NCBI RefSeq assembly: GCF_002234675.1 | Contig: NC_019859.2 | Coordinates: 8,273,983 to 8,337,982 of the forward strand | Source: Oryzias latipes | Taxonomy: Eukaryota > Chordata > Actinopteri > Beloniformes > Adrianichthyidae | Direction: 5' to 3' | DNA length: 64,000 nucleotides | In this document: positions 50,154 through 62,530 of the stretch, piece after piece | Layout of the letters: each line of letters opens with the position of its first letter | Position numbering within the stretch: the first letter of the stretch is position 1 | Program-made: the position numbers and the translations under genes | Notes under the pieces: model-generated | Database searches by the model: none | The model's input: the letters and a program-made list of their open reading frames with translations, nothing else | What the model was told of the DNA's origin: nothing

Positions 50154-51023
50154 TTAATGCAATAAATGAGAAGAGAATTTTTAAACTACCGGTAGACATA
50201 AATAGTCACCATGTCCAATTTAATTCTTTTTTTGTGAATCACAAAATCTGAATCTTTAGACAACTTTATCCAAATCATTGCATAGGAATAAGATCACAAT
50301 GTGATTTTATGTGAACCTTTTTTTTACTTTTTAAAAAAGTGCTGTAAATGTCTTGAGAATGGGCAGAATGACATTTAAAGATCTTTCTCAAGATCATGTG
50401 AACAAACTCCATGTTGTGTGGCCCTGCACTCCTGACCACAGTGCTTGTGTGACTCACACCAGGTGGTGACAGAGAAATACCCTTTCTTTGGAAGCCCGGC
50501 CCAATTTAGGTATTTAAAATAAATAAATGACTAAGCACAAGGAAATACGTTATCGTCCACCCAACTGACATTCCAGTCCAGTCGGACAAAGCGACCAATG
50601 GAGGCTACATTTGACAGCAATTACAAATTCTAGTAAATGCTTTACAAATCTTAAAAGCAAATTAACAACTTTGTTTTCCATTGTATGAAGGATAATACCA
50701 AATAACCATTCTGTTCTGAGAACCTTTTTTTTCTTCCACTAATGCTGAGTGACCACAGAACGCCATGACTGACACTTTACATACAAACAATGAGTGTCTG
50801 GCTCATTTAACCTCACCTACGGGTTCATTTGAGAAAAACGATCGTTTACACTCTGTGTAGTGAAACCCAACAGAAAGCACTAGCAAGCAAACCAAGATCC
50901 TGATTTTAGTGGTTGGCTTTAAGGCCAGTTTTGTTTGGTCTATGGACTTAAGATGGGCTTTCCCAAACAATCTGGTGGATTTAATAAAACAAAATGGTCT
51001 GAACCAAACTGCCCAGGAGTGAG

Positions 51024-51574
51024 TTTAAAGTCCCGCTCCAAACATCTTTGGATCTGTTGTAAAAGCGTTCCCAGTGGTCTTTTCATTTTGATGATGCAGG
51101 TTTTAGCCGAGATTTTCTTTTTTAAAACTAGGTCGTTTTCTAGGCCTTAGTGTCTGCAGAGCAGCAGGAGTTCACCAGAAATGTGCCTCTAAATTCTAAG
51201 TCATCCCTTTGCCTACACTCTCTCCTGCTAGTTTACAGCCCCTCACAACCTCAACACAACATTACCAGTGCAACAACAATGGCGAGCAATACCTCAGCTA
51301 TCTAGCTGTATAGTTTGAAGATTTAGTCATCTACAAATGGATGCATTGGAATGGAGCAGAGCAGGAAGGTTCTGGCCTGCCGACTGTAAGAACTACAAGC
51401 ATTTTCCCAACAGTAATTTTCATCTGTTCCTGATTCACGACTATTTAAAGAAAGAAATACTAAGAAACACAGTTTTATTCTTAATTTTATTTAAATAGGT
51501 CCTCCATCATGGGAAAATCTCAACAAGAACATGTTAAACACTAAAACCACTACTTTCACTGGAGTGGGTTTTAT
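51024..51574 (+). mobile_element. Dispersed repeat family R1, copy 3
   Basis: Begins TTTAAAGTCCCGCTCC and ends CTGGAGTGGGTTTTA. It aligns with 21534-22215 throughout (CGTTCCCAGTGGTCTTTT, CGTTTTCTAGGCCTTAG, GGCGAGCAATACCT). About 550 bp, non-coding. Confidence 0.65.
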
Positions 51575-51628
51575 AGGAGACCAACAACTAACTTTTATGA
51601 TAATGGCTAACAGTCCCACCCTGAACCA

Positions 51629-52329
51629 CAGTGTTGGGTAAATTACTTTTAAAGAGTAATTGATTACTTTACTTTAGTTACTGGCTGAAATTGTAATTAA
51701 ATTACTTTAGTCATTCCCCAAGTAATTCACTACTCGTTACTTTACTTTTTTCCACTCATGCAAATTCTCAAAGGAACGAAGCACAAGCAACAAGATACCG
51801 AGTAAAATCAACAAAATAAAAACAGAGGCTACACGACAGCAATCAGGGTTTTTTTTTTAGCACCACCTCATTCATTTGAACATTAAAAAATGAACATTGT
51901 ATGCCGGCAGTAGTCTGTGGAACGGTTGCTCATTGACACTAGGGCAGTGGACAGCAGTCCACCTCCAGGACAAAACTTGCACTTGACTGAAAGGTTTTCC
52001 AAAAAATTGGAAATAATACTAATATCTACAGTTGCCAAATGCCCCTATAAATTCGTCCAAATTACTGCTCTCTTCATCTTTGACCAATCTCCAACTCAGC
52101 ATTGGATGTTTTTATTCAAACAAGAGACAATGTCATCGCCAACTGTTTACACAAGTTCATTTGTTTTATAAGTCACCTAAGGTTTCACCTCACCAAAATG
52201 TGAGTAATGAAACCATGAGGGTTTCTCTAGTCTAGTAATTTAATTACCGAAATTCATTACGTTACTCCATTACTGACAAAGGCATTTAAACTACAGTAAT
52301 TCGTTACTTTTGTCATTACCCCAACACTG
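51629..52329. mobile_element. CAGTGTTGGG-ended MITE (hAT-type ends)
   Basis: The left end CAGTGTTGGGTAAATTACTT and the right end GTCATTACCCCAACACTG are terminal inverted repeats rich in TTACT/AGTAA blocks, a frequent vertebrate MITE design. The flanks give only an imperfect duplication (CTGAACCAC against CTGACCAC). No transposase is visible in the 700 bp. Confidence 0.65.
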
Positions 52330-52479
52330 ACCACAGCAGAACCCATGTTTAAAAAAACTATATTGTGAGAAGGTATTCTATAGTATTTACTCACCTGGTA
52401 TATTTTTCATTTTATAAAAATTTTAGTACTACATCTCAAGAATCTGATTTCTTCAAATTTACATGTTAGGGCGGACTTC

Positions 52480-53110
52480 CGACCTCTCCGCCCCCTCCAG
52501 TATCATCAATGACTTGTGTCCCTGAGCTAATGAAACGGCACTGAGGATACTGTAAGACTAGTGTTTATAGCTTAAAAATCTGGACCTAGTGGACGTGTCG
52601 GTACCGCGCTAGTTCTGGTGCTGGACTGGTTTTCTTCGTTCTCAAGCAGAACCACCTTCGAATTAGCTAGCTACCTAGCATTAGCATGCTACACGCTAAC
52701 AAGTTTGTTGTTTAGTTACGCGGTCTGCAACGAATGCTAATTACAATAAATAGAAAGAGGAATAAACGGTGACGTTTTGTTTAGATTTAAGCCGGAGGGA
52801 ACGAGACCTGCTCGAGGGGGGGGGTACGATGAAGGCGGCTAACTGTCTTAGTTAGCCGCGGAGCCTCCCGTGATAACACAGGCTCGCTAATTTAGCTTAG
52901 CCGCCTCAATGAAAAGTTAACGACACCTCGTCATATTATTAGCATACGGAGTGCTGTTACACGAGCTCGAGTGCAGACTCGCTAATTTCCCCTTCATTTA
53001 TGACTGCCACGAACAAACACTTACACAGAAAAACTCACCCCGAAACCTTCCGTCCCCCCACTATGTTGCGGCTTTACTTGAAAGGTTAACCGCCCAACCG
53101 GGAGACATAA
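52480..53110 (-). promoter_or_regulatory. smarce1: CpG-rich block with a candidate smarce1 non-coding first exon
   Basis: CpG density rises sharply against the AT-rich surround. On the minus strand a strong donor TTTCGGG|GTGAGT lies at 53039, so an exon could cover about 53039-53110. That would supply the non-coding exon demanded by the acceptor at 43438 and create a ~9.6-kb first intron. A different gene's promoter is equally possible. Confidence 0.3.
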
Positions 53111-53478
53111 ACATTCCCCTGAATAAACGGATGAAAGGGGGTCCACTCTCGAATGATTCCTGCAGAATCTTCCAGAAATGCACCCCCACCCTCTGCCTGA
53201 TTACAGCTGTGCCTCCTTAGCTCGGCAGTGATGCTAATCGCTCCTTAACTGTCAGCACCGCAGCCCTGAATTTCATTGACAGCAGAAGAAGCACATTTCT
53301 ATTTGGGGGAATTAAATGTGTCACAATAATTTAATGCAGCGTCGCTGGCTGTCTCTTTTTCTCTTTCATTCGTCGATTTTCTTTTTTTTAAAGCAGCTTC
53401 CAAAAGAATAGCTTTTGAAAACACAAGCAACAAAGTGCATCTCTTCCTGTTGAAAGTCCATCCAAACAACTTCTTCTT

Positions 53479-54044
53479 TTAACGCCCACTCCAACTGAAA
53501 TTGTGTTTTTTGGTTTTTCTAACATGTTCTTGTGGCATTTTTCTCACAATGGAGGACATATATTGAGAAAATTAAGATTAGAATTGTGTTTCTGAGAATT
53601 TTTTTTTATTCAAAGCGGGAATCAGAGAGTAAAATGGAGTTGGGAAAAGTGACGTAGGATCTACAATCAGCACGCCACAACCTCCCTGCTCGCTCCATCC
53701 TGATGCATGACATGTAGACAAATAGATCCCTGTGCGTCATCGTTTTCTTCGTCCCAGCTGGCATCTGCCACAGCACTGTACAGCTGGATAGCTCGGATAT
53801 TGCTCTGCATTTTTGTTGCACCAGTAATGGTACATTGGGGTTTTAACGGGCTGTGATCTAGCAGGAGGGAGTGTAAGCAGATGGATGATGGGAAGTGGGG
53901 ATAGGCTCCCTCCAAGCCAACAGTTTCACCCACAACTAGAAGGGAAAACTTCTGATGCTCTGTTTTTTTTTTTTCCTGAAAACGGCCTAATCATAAATAA
54001 AAGCTTATAAAATAGATCAAAACAATACCGGAATGGGACTTTAA
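53479..54044 (-). mobile_element. Dispersed repeat family R1, copy 4
   Basis: Begins TTAACGCCCACTCCAACTG and ends GGAATGGGACTTTAAA, the inverse arrangement of copies 1 and 3. It shares TTCTCACAATGGAGGACATA and CCAGCTGGCATCTGCC with copy 2. Confidence 0.65.
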
Positions 54045-54894
54045 ATGCGTATTTTGAATGCAACATGAGCTAAACTGGCTTATTGCTGCAGATGCTCTGC
54101 TGGCTCTTCACAATCTGTGGACATTCGAATGTTAACTCTCAAAAATGCAGTCGCCTCACAAGCTACACTTTGGGGAATAACCAACTCTGCGCTCCGTTGT
54201 TGTTTAAACAGAAATACTTTACATTCTTGTCCACATTGTCCGGGAGCTGCCCAGGTCAACTGCTGCCTAAAGAAAACCTTCCTAATCCTGCAGGAATTAG
54301 CCTACATCACTGTCCATTCAACCCGAATAGCACTTGTTTGGGGTCTGTTAATTGATCATGCTCATTGAGAGTTTCTCTGTTTAAACTGCACACTTGAGTT
54401 TTTTTCTGCTTGACCTGTGACCTGAATGATGTTCATTCAGACACATCCAGGTGTGCTGGGTTCACACGCTTTTCTATCGAACAGGTGGTAGCTGGGGGTC
54501 TGCGTGTCGGCGGCTTGCAGGGTATCTGGAGGTGGGATGGAGGTCACAGGGCCTCACAGGCACAGCTGTGGGATTGTGGATGCCTAGAGGGAAAGCAGGG
54601 CCTGTCACTTCTTGATTCAGAGGGAAAAGCCATAAAGCTGTTCTTGCAAAGTATCAGGCCTGGCTCTTAAGCCAGAGGAGCTCTCCAAAATAGACTCAGG
54701 CAGTGGAACTAAGCAGACTTGAAAGTTTATTCTGGAGATGGAAAGTAGAGATATTTTTAGAAACGTCTGCACTCATAATATTATGATAAATCGTTTAGAA
54801 TCACTCTTTAAGCAAAAGGAATTATTAGTAACTTGTGTTATTCAACTATGCATATGGTGTTGCATAATTGTTACGTAAAGAAATGTCAGATATA

Positions 54895-55570
54895 CACTAT
54901 ATAGTGCACTACATAGTGGACAATGTAGTGCACTATATAGTGCGTTCACCAGTTTTTAGTGCTCTCTGAATCCACAATTCCCAAATCGAGTTCCCTAGAA
55001 ATTTCCCAGAAGTCTCTGCAAAAAATCATTGTGCATCGATGCTCACTAAATAGGCAAATATAAACCACAACAAACAATTTTTGTCTAGAAATTGTTTGTA
55101 TTTAAATGTACTTTTTTTAACAAACCACAAATGTTTATATCTTCAGAACTCAGACCATTGAAAAATAATCATCACAAAACACTCATATCAATTAGATTTT
55201 CACTTTGTGCAATCGATGACGTCATGTTCGGCGCTTGAAAAAAAAAAAGAAGTGAGCATGGTGTCCCAACTGCTTTTTAAAACCGGGGAACTACATAGTA
55301 TTTTAGTAGTTAGGGATTAGGGTGGGAATTCGGACACAGCCTACTATTCCCAAATCGAGTGCCCTAGAAATTTCCTAGAAGTCTTCAGAAAACCAATGTG
55401 CAACTATGCTCACTAAATTGGCAACCATAGACCATTTAAATGCCGTTTAAAAAAAAGTAGTGAGCATGGTGTCCAAATTGCTTTTAAAATCCAGGACACT
55501 AGATCTTCCTGCACTTATATAGTTTTTTTAGTTAGAGATTAGGGTGGTGATTTGGACAAAGCCTTAGTCC
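54895..55570. repeat. Palindrome-headed repeat with a partial tandem duplication
   Basis: The 20-nt arms 54895-54914 and 54923-54942 (CACTATATAGTGCACTACAT and its inverse) are perfect with an 8-nt loop. A block starting ATTCCCAAATCGAGT at about 54977 recurs at about 55346 with the same continuation (CCCTAGAAATTTCC, GCTCACTAAAT). The element was therefore duplicated in tandem or inserted twice. Non-coding. Confidence 0.7.
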
Positions 55571-56901
55571 TGGAAAACGACAAAAGATTTTTGATTTTGC
55601 CTAAAAAACTGAATTAATCATAATTAAAAGACCATTGAGCACGTTTTGAATGATCTAAAATGCTAATGATCTAAAAATTAATTTGAGAAAAAAAGCACGC
55701 AGAGCATGTGACATCTAAACTAATGAATGTTTAAAGAAGTAAATGCATCAGCGACTTGCTGCTTCCTGATGTTAGTTCTTCCAGAAAAAATGACGATGGC
55801 AACTTTGTAATTTCTAAAATGTTTTAATTAATGCAATACAATGAGTACATTTCCATTAAGTAAACATTTACAATGTAACTAGTTATTTTTTTGATTAAAA
55901 CTCCACATTTCAGGGTGTTTTTTTTTGTTTCATTTGCGTGAGCGTCAATCTTTCCACAAAACACGCAGAACCTTAGCCGTCTCAGTGTGTGCACGCATGC
56001 AAACTGAACTTCATATTTAATATGCATTAACAGATAATAGCAAATACAAAAAAAAAAAAAAAAACAGTCTATACAGCAAGGTTGGAGTTTAAGCAACTTA
56101 GTATAGCTTAAATGTACTTTTTATTGAGTTAGGCCTGAAAAACAAAATTTAAGCCAGAATCATAGCCTCATGTACACAAAAAACTGTAAGAGTTTGCAGC
56201 AAACAAATGTGTAAAACAGTGCCTTGTTGGTTGAATGACTATGACACAGTATTATGGTGGAATATTCTTTGACCAGATGTGCCATTGGCTGCTACATTGT
56301 TCTGTGCTTCATGTCTTTGGAAAGTTTTTTTCAGGATACAGACTAATGTGTTGACTCCAACAGTTTTATATTCACTCAAAGAGGAAAAAAAATATTTTAC
56401 ACTGAGAAGTCACCCAAACAATAACATTAAAAGTAAAAGATTTTTGTTGTAATTGATCAATTAATCATCAGTTTAATCATCTTCAATGTACACTTGAAGT
56501 GCACTGACAATACAACAAGAAAAAGGGGGAAAAGGACAATATGCTTCCATTTTCCAGTTTTTTGGGCTTATGTTACAAAGGAGAACCATTTTACTTTTCC
56601 CAAATTTTGTGTTTTTTGGATGAAAAATCAAATTCAAAGTATAGTGTCAAACTTAATTTGGTAATATTTTTAATATCCCCTTGATAAATGCACACATTAA
56701 TGCATTGAGGATAACGAAAAGCATTTTGGCACTAACACTTTTTCTACTGAGATAGGGAAGTTTTTGGCTTTTAGCAAAAGTTACCGCTGCTTGAGTCACC
56801 ATCTGTACATGCAAATGGTTTGTAGGGATCACGTTTGAACTCATTTTTTGACTTTGCATCAATATGGATCCACTATGATGACGGCGTGTACTCACATTTA
56901 A

Positions 56902-57101
56902 CCCTTTAACCATTTACACCATCATTCCAACAGATTCTGAAGCTTACAAAAGCTGCTTTAAAATTGTTGCATATCAGCGCAAAGCTGCTTTTCTCAAGGT
57001 TGGAACACCGCGCCAAAATTACGTTAATTGCCAAAACAACTGAAGAGTTGCGGTAATTTACAAAACGTGAACACTTAAGCTAGAGCTTTGGTGCTAAAGG
57101 G
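56902..57101. mobile_element. TTAA-flanked piggyBac-like MITE, short copy
   Basis: Starts CCCTTTAACCATTTACACC directly after TTAA (56898-56901) and ends GAGCTTTGGTGCTAAAGGG before CTAA. It contains CATATCAGCGCAAAGCTGCT as in 40328-40613. 200 bp. Confidence 0.65.
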
Positions 57102-57472
57102 CTAAAGGCAAATGCCAACATAGTTCAGTATGTTGTAGAACATACATTGCATGTATTATGCTAGTACCTATAATGATTTCAATTATTTCATTTAATCCAT
57201 GGAGAACTTAGTGGATTTTACAGCATTGGTTAGCATAGCGTAACAGATGTAGCAAGCTAGCATTTAGAGCTCATTATTGTCATTAGCTAAAAATTTGCAT
57301 GTAGCAGATGATGGTGACTGCAGTATTTTGGGATTTCTTTTTGTTTGTTTGTTTGTTTTTAAGATAGATTAGGCAAATTCATCAGAGACTATAGCCAGAG
57401 CCTATGTACCAAATGTAGCATGCTAACTGTTTTTAACTTTGGTAAATGGTCTTGTTTTGTTGAGACCTTGAA

Positions 57473-57666
57473 GCAGGGCTGCTTGTTCCTGGTCCTCGAG
57501 ATTGACCACCCTGACTGTTTTCAAGATCAGCTCTGATCCGCTCAATCAGATGTCTCCCCACTCGGAACTCACCTGGTCCAGGTAATCAGCAGCTAGCAGT
57601 GTAAGGAGAGCTGGAAAACAGGCAGGGTCGTTGATCTCGAGGATCAGGAATGAGCAGCCTTGCCCT
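57473..57666. mobile_element. 194-bp hairpin MITE
   Basis: The left end AGGGCTGCTTGTTCCTGGTC and the right end ATCAGGAATGAGCAGCC form inverted repeats that continue through CTCGAGAT/ATCTCGAG. Related diverged sequence seems to recur at about 57833-57915. Non-coding. Confidence 0.6.
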
Positions 57667-57669
57667 AAA

Positions 57670-59539
57670 GACTGTTGTAGCTTTTATTGATGCAGCTATT
57701 TCAGTAGCATTCTAATTTCTAATTGCCACAAAAAAGTACCACGCTCCATGTGGGTTTTAAAAAATTGTAGAGAAACCAAGAGTTAGAATCATACTTTCTT
57801 CTCTGACCATAACTCTCAGCTAGGGACAGACAGCTCCAGGCCCTCGAGGGCCACATTCCTTGCAACCCTCGAACATATCCTGCTCTGGCATGCTGGACAC
57901 ACCTGAACCAGGTAATGAGTCATAAGCAGGGCTTGGATATCTGGACATCATGCAGACATACTGGCCCCCGAGGCACCCGCCCCATCCCCCCACTCCCAGC
58001 AACCGACCAGAAAAACCAAACGCTGCAATGGAAAAAAAAAACATCAACCTAAACTGGGATTGCTAGTTTTTATTACTATTGTCTGCAGTGACCCAATGCA
58101 TTGTTCTACTATAGGGCTGTTTCAGGTTACCACGTGAGAGTGACATTTAAATCAGAATTCCATGTCCAGTCGAGTTGTTGATCCAACTAAAATAAAGTAG
58201 CGCTAAAAATGCTCTTTTTTTGCATTTCGAGTGCTTTTTGCTCTTCTTTTAAAAACTTTTAAAGAGCTGTTTTTGATTCTTTTGTAACACAAAAGAACTG
58301 TAATATCAATATAATAAGAATAATGCAGCTACAATATCAAATAGTCTATGGTCAGTAGCTGATCTTTCTCATTTGTTCTAGTAGTGCACTGGATTGTTTA
58401 ATAAAACTAAGTCATTGATCAAAATTATAAAAAAAAAAATACTAAAAGTTTTATTCTCTATAATTAGTACGACTGTCTATTTTTTTTACAAGTCTGGTCT
58501 AAAACACTCTAAGCCAGTCAGTTGGAGTGATAGTGCAAAGCTAAAGTGGGATGTTACAATTTAACAAAACTGACCCCACACACACAAAAACCTGTTGACA
58601 GCAAGTGCAAGTGAGGGGAATCCTCACATTTGCCAATGCTAACCACCCCACATCTGTAAAACAAGGACAAAATGCGCAGAGGCCATCCTAGTTTAGTTTT
58701 GGTTGATTTCTTGTTTTTGATTAGTTACTTTGGCACAGTTTACAAAAACCAGAATTTTCAGCCAAGCATGCTTGAGAGGGCATCCTGTGTGTCGCAGAAC
58801 AAGCACATCGGGCTTTCTTTATAGCACCAGACAGATAATTAAGATCAGAAAATTAGCAGCACGCATCATTTCCAGGTAGCACCTCTAGTTATGAGGTTTT
58901 CAGCAAAGATGAAAGAAGGGGGGGCAGATAAAAAGATTTAAACATTTGATGTTTTTCATGTAAAACTGAATTGCTTCATGTCTACTTCAGACAAACTACA
59001 TCTTCCGCTTGAGCAGATACGTTACCACTTGTACTTACTTGCTAATGTGTGTAATTTACAAAATTAAGAATGAAAAAAAACAAGATCAGCAGTTTATATT
59101 AAAATGACAGCATAGAAAGAACACAGTCTAGTGGCTTTTCCGTAAAAGTTGGATAACACTGATGAAGTTAACTCCTAAAGAGACTCCCTTCAACAAATAT
59201 CACGACTACAGATGTTATCTATGTAAAGTGTGAATGTTTTTTTTCTTTCTGCAATCGGATACTTGAAAACTTGTGTGTTTAAAGACGGTCTGTCTGAAGT
59301 TTACAGAGAAGGATCAAACTAGAACAAGTGCTCAAAAGACTGGAGTCGCATTCTTTGACACACAAACAAAAGAACAGAAGAGCTAGACCCAATGGTATCT
59401 TTTTTGTTGTTGCACAAGCTCAAGTACCGTCAGCCTCGGGTAAATTGAGGCTCAACGACGAAGTCCAATGAAGTCATGCGGTTCTACGAACAAGCACCAG
59501 TAGGATTAAGCTGGTTTTGGGTCCCCCAACGGCCTCTCC
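57670..59539 (-). other. igfbp4: Downstream flank of igfbp4, probably including its 3' UTR
   Basis: The igfbp4 transcript continues leftward into this AT-rich stretch. Several minus-strand AATAAA or similar signals exist (for example near 58450 and 58057), and I could not choose the real end. No other gene was seen. Confidence 0.35.
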
Positions 59540-62530
59540 TCAGTCCTGCAGGGTTGCACTTATTAACTGGTGGCAGTCCAGTTCTCCCCGCAGCTCTGGC
59601 GGGCCTGTCATCCTCACGCCTGTCTTCGGATCCACGCACCAGCACCTTCCTCTCTGGCCGTCGCGTGCAGGATGGCACTGCAGCAGCCAACGAAGAGAAA
59701 GTCATTCATCCACTGCAACAGTTTGCATTCAAACTGGCATGTTAATACAGCGTTTAGGTGTTTGTGTATTGTTGATGCACAACAAAGATAACTTAAGCCT
59801 GTTGCAATAGCTCATTCATAGTCAGGCTTTTCTTCCTGAAGTTTATAACATCGCTACAACATTCATTTGCATAATGCTAATAAAATGGTTTGTTGGGATT
59901 CTGTAAGTTGTATAAAAATAATAACATTCAAAGGAAAACACAGGTGATATAAGTACATGTAAAATGGTTAATACAGCAGTGAAATCCATAAATGGGAGTT
60001 AAATCCAAACTTTTAAACCAAAAACCCTTAAATCTTTCAAAATTGAACCGCACTATGAATAGATTATTGATCTTGAGAGTTTTCAATACTCAAAGAGTCA
60101 TAGTGCAGCCATATGTTTTACACATAAGTTTTAAACACTCTGATGAGTCGTTAGTGTCATTTTGCCAATGCAACAGGAATTGATCCCATAAGAAAAGGGT
60201 CTAGATGGTAAAAGTGAAAAAATCCACATAAAGAGTGACTTGTAAAAGTCCTGAATAGTTAAAGCAATACGATAGCATAAGCCACAGTAGATTTTTAAAT
60301 TTAAAAAATAAATAAGAAAGCTAAGAGATTCAACTTCCTGTGCAAATCCTTGAATGGTCCAAAGAAAAGAAACACATCATAATTCTTATAAATAGTGATT
60401 TAAAAGTAGAAGATACACTTGAAATATGACAAAACAAGAGAAAATGATACTAAATGATGAGTTATCTGAAAAAAGTAAATGCTGCTAAAATTAACAAATA
60501 ACAAAAGTTTTTTTTAAGTAATAAGAATCTTTGCAAATTAATATTTTAAATTTGTATTTTTTTAATATTTCCATAAAAATTTTGATTAAAAAAACAACAA
60601 TCTAATCATGACACGATGAAATCTTAACTTCTAGCCAATCAGGTAACGCAGAGAAAGTCACGTGACCAGCAAAAAGCGACTTCAGAGGAAAAAAACAGCA
60701 CCCCGAAAAAGTTCAGTAAATAGTAAGTGTGGGCCCTGTTTTATCCAGAATATATGTAGGACTATCAATACTGACAAAATAATACTGCTGTGGACTGTTT
60801 ATGGTAGGTTTTGAGCTTGAATTTGACAGAGTTTGCAGCTTTGACGTGATATTCCCTTTTTCATGTTATGTTAGCTGTTTATGTTAGCTAAAAACCGTTA
60901 GCTAATCACTCCATGTAATTTATTAATTAACTTTTTATTGATGAATTTCTATAAAAATATTGCATTACAGTGTGTATATGAGATAAATAAAAATATATAT
61001 CTTTAAAAAAAGTTTAACCGATTTAGGTCTATAGTTAATTGTTTAAACTACCAATTTAATTTGTTCTGATTCTTAAAGCATATTTAAAACATTTCATGTA
61101 TTATTATCATCTGTGGGGGGGAAGATAATTCATTTTATTCATAATGTAGGTTAAAAATCAATCAACTTTTGCGTGATTGAAACATAAAATGTGATTTATC
61201 TCATGACAAGTTGACAGTTTACAACAGTCCACCGAAGAAATCTAATCTCTTGGAATGATTTGGACTTTACAGGAGGGAAATTAAAGCGGACAAAAGTCTA
61301 CAGAGCCTGAAGACTCAGAAGAATCTCCCTGCTGGGGTCAAAGGTGATTGAAGCTTTAATTCCTGATTTATTGCAGTCTTTCTGTGTGGGGAAAAGTGAC
61401 AGCTTTTGTGAGTGTATTTAACATACTTTAGAGCTGTAGTAAATGACATCAACTCGACAGTATTTCACCAACTCATGTGTCAGACTAGAATTTCAAAGCG
61501 CAGCCAGTAAAAATCAGTTGTTGTAAAGCTTTATACTCTGAAGCAGTAGTTAAATGTCATACTTTAGCAGCAGGATGTGGCTTCTAAGCGTTCTGTCTTA
61601 TTCCTCTACTTGAAGTGGGAGCATTTGAGTGTATTAGAGCTATGAGATCACGGGGTAAAAATGTCTCCAAAGTTTCTCACGTGAGCTTTCTAAAAGCCTC
61701 CTGCTTTGAAATGACTCCCAGTTGTCCCTAATGACCTGAGCTTTTCTTCCCCGTGGGTTTTATCACGGTGCACTTTTAGTTAAACAGTAAACAGATGCCT
61801 GAGAATCCAGCAGACACGGAGGTACTTTAACCACGTTACACAAGCAGCGTAACTCAGACTTCTGATGACTGGTGCCCTCGCAGAACTTTCCTTTTATCAC
61901 CGTGCAGCGAAAAAAACAGCCTTATCTCTGTCTTTATGTTCTCGGATTCGCTCTTATCGGTACATTTGCTTTATCTAGCAACACCTGAATTTAAGAGAAA
62001 GAAGAAAAAGGCAGAAACTAATTTTATCCGTCACAGCAACGCAATGATAATTGTGCTGCAGCTAAAAGCAGGCTGCTTCATTCACGACACATTCAATGTG
62101 AATCACTTTCCATGCGAGCCTAGAAAAACAAACTCTTGGCTTCAATGGCTGATGGTCTGTTTCGAGACACTTTTGTTGCTCTTGAACTCATAAGACAAAT
62201 GTCGTCCTCTGAAGGCCTGCTTCGTGTTTTTGGCCCTCAGACTGCTGATGTAATCAAAAGAAAGCATTTGAAGTGTAAAGATAGGCATTTTTATTTGTTT
62301 TGGCTTGACGATGGGGATTCTCAGTTCACAAACAGACGTGGTGGAGCTGCTCGGCTACGTGTTTGGATAAGCTGAGTGCTGAGTGCGTTGTTGAAGTCAC
62401 AGACCTGTTTTGGATGGAAATCTCCATTCCTGTCACAGTTGGGGATGGGGATCGTGAATAGGTCGTCGTGAGTGCGAGTGTTTGATGCCAACCTGTCCAG
62501 GGCTCGCTGCAGCTCTGCCCGGCACGGAGC
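59540..62530 (-). CDS. igfbp4: Insulin-like growth factor-binding protein 4, last two coding exons
   Basis: A secreted protein that binds IGF-I/II and limits their access to the IGF receptor. The two 3' exons are 62530-62405 (126 nt, starts and ends in phase 0) and 59677-59540 (45 codons plus TGA at 59542-59540), with canonical splice sites. They encode the thyroglobulin type-1 domain: a leading Cys (APCRAEL), helix [35 protein letters not shown], then [20 protein letters not shown] with the hallmark CWCV, and GELDCHQL near the C-terminus. The IPIPNCD and HPKQCHPA stretches fit IGFBP4 best among IGFBPs. The N-terminal IGF-binding exon and exon 2 are not in the window and must lie to the right. 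Confidence 0.93.

Noticed and set aside
54083-54670. Plus-strand frames of 83-90 codons
   Set aside because: No family resemblance and no codon or splice support; considered intergenic.
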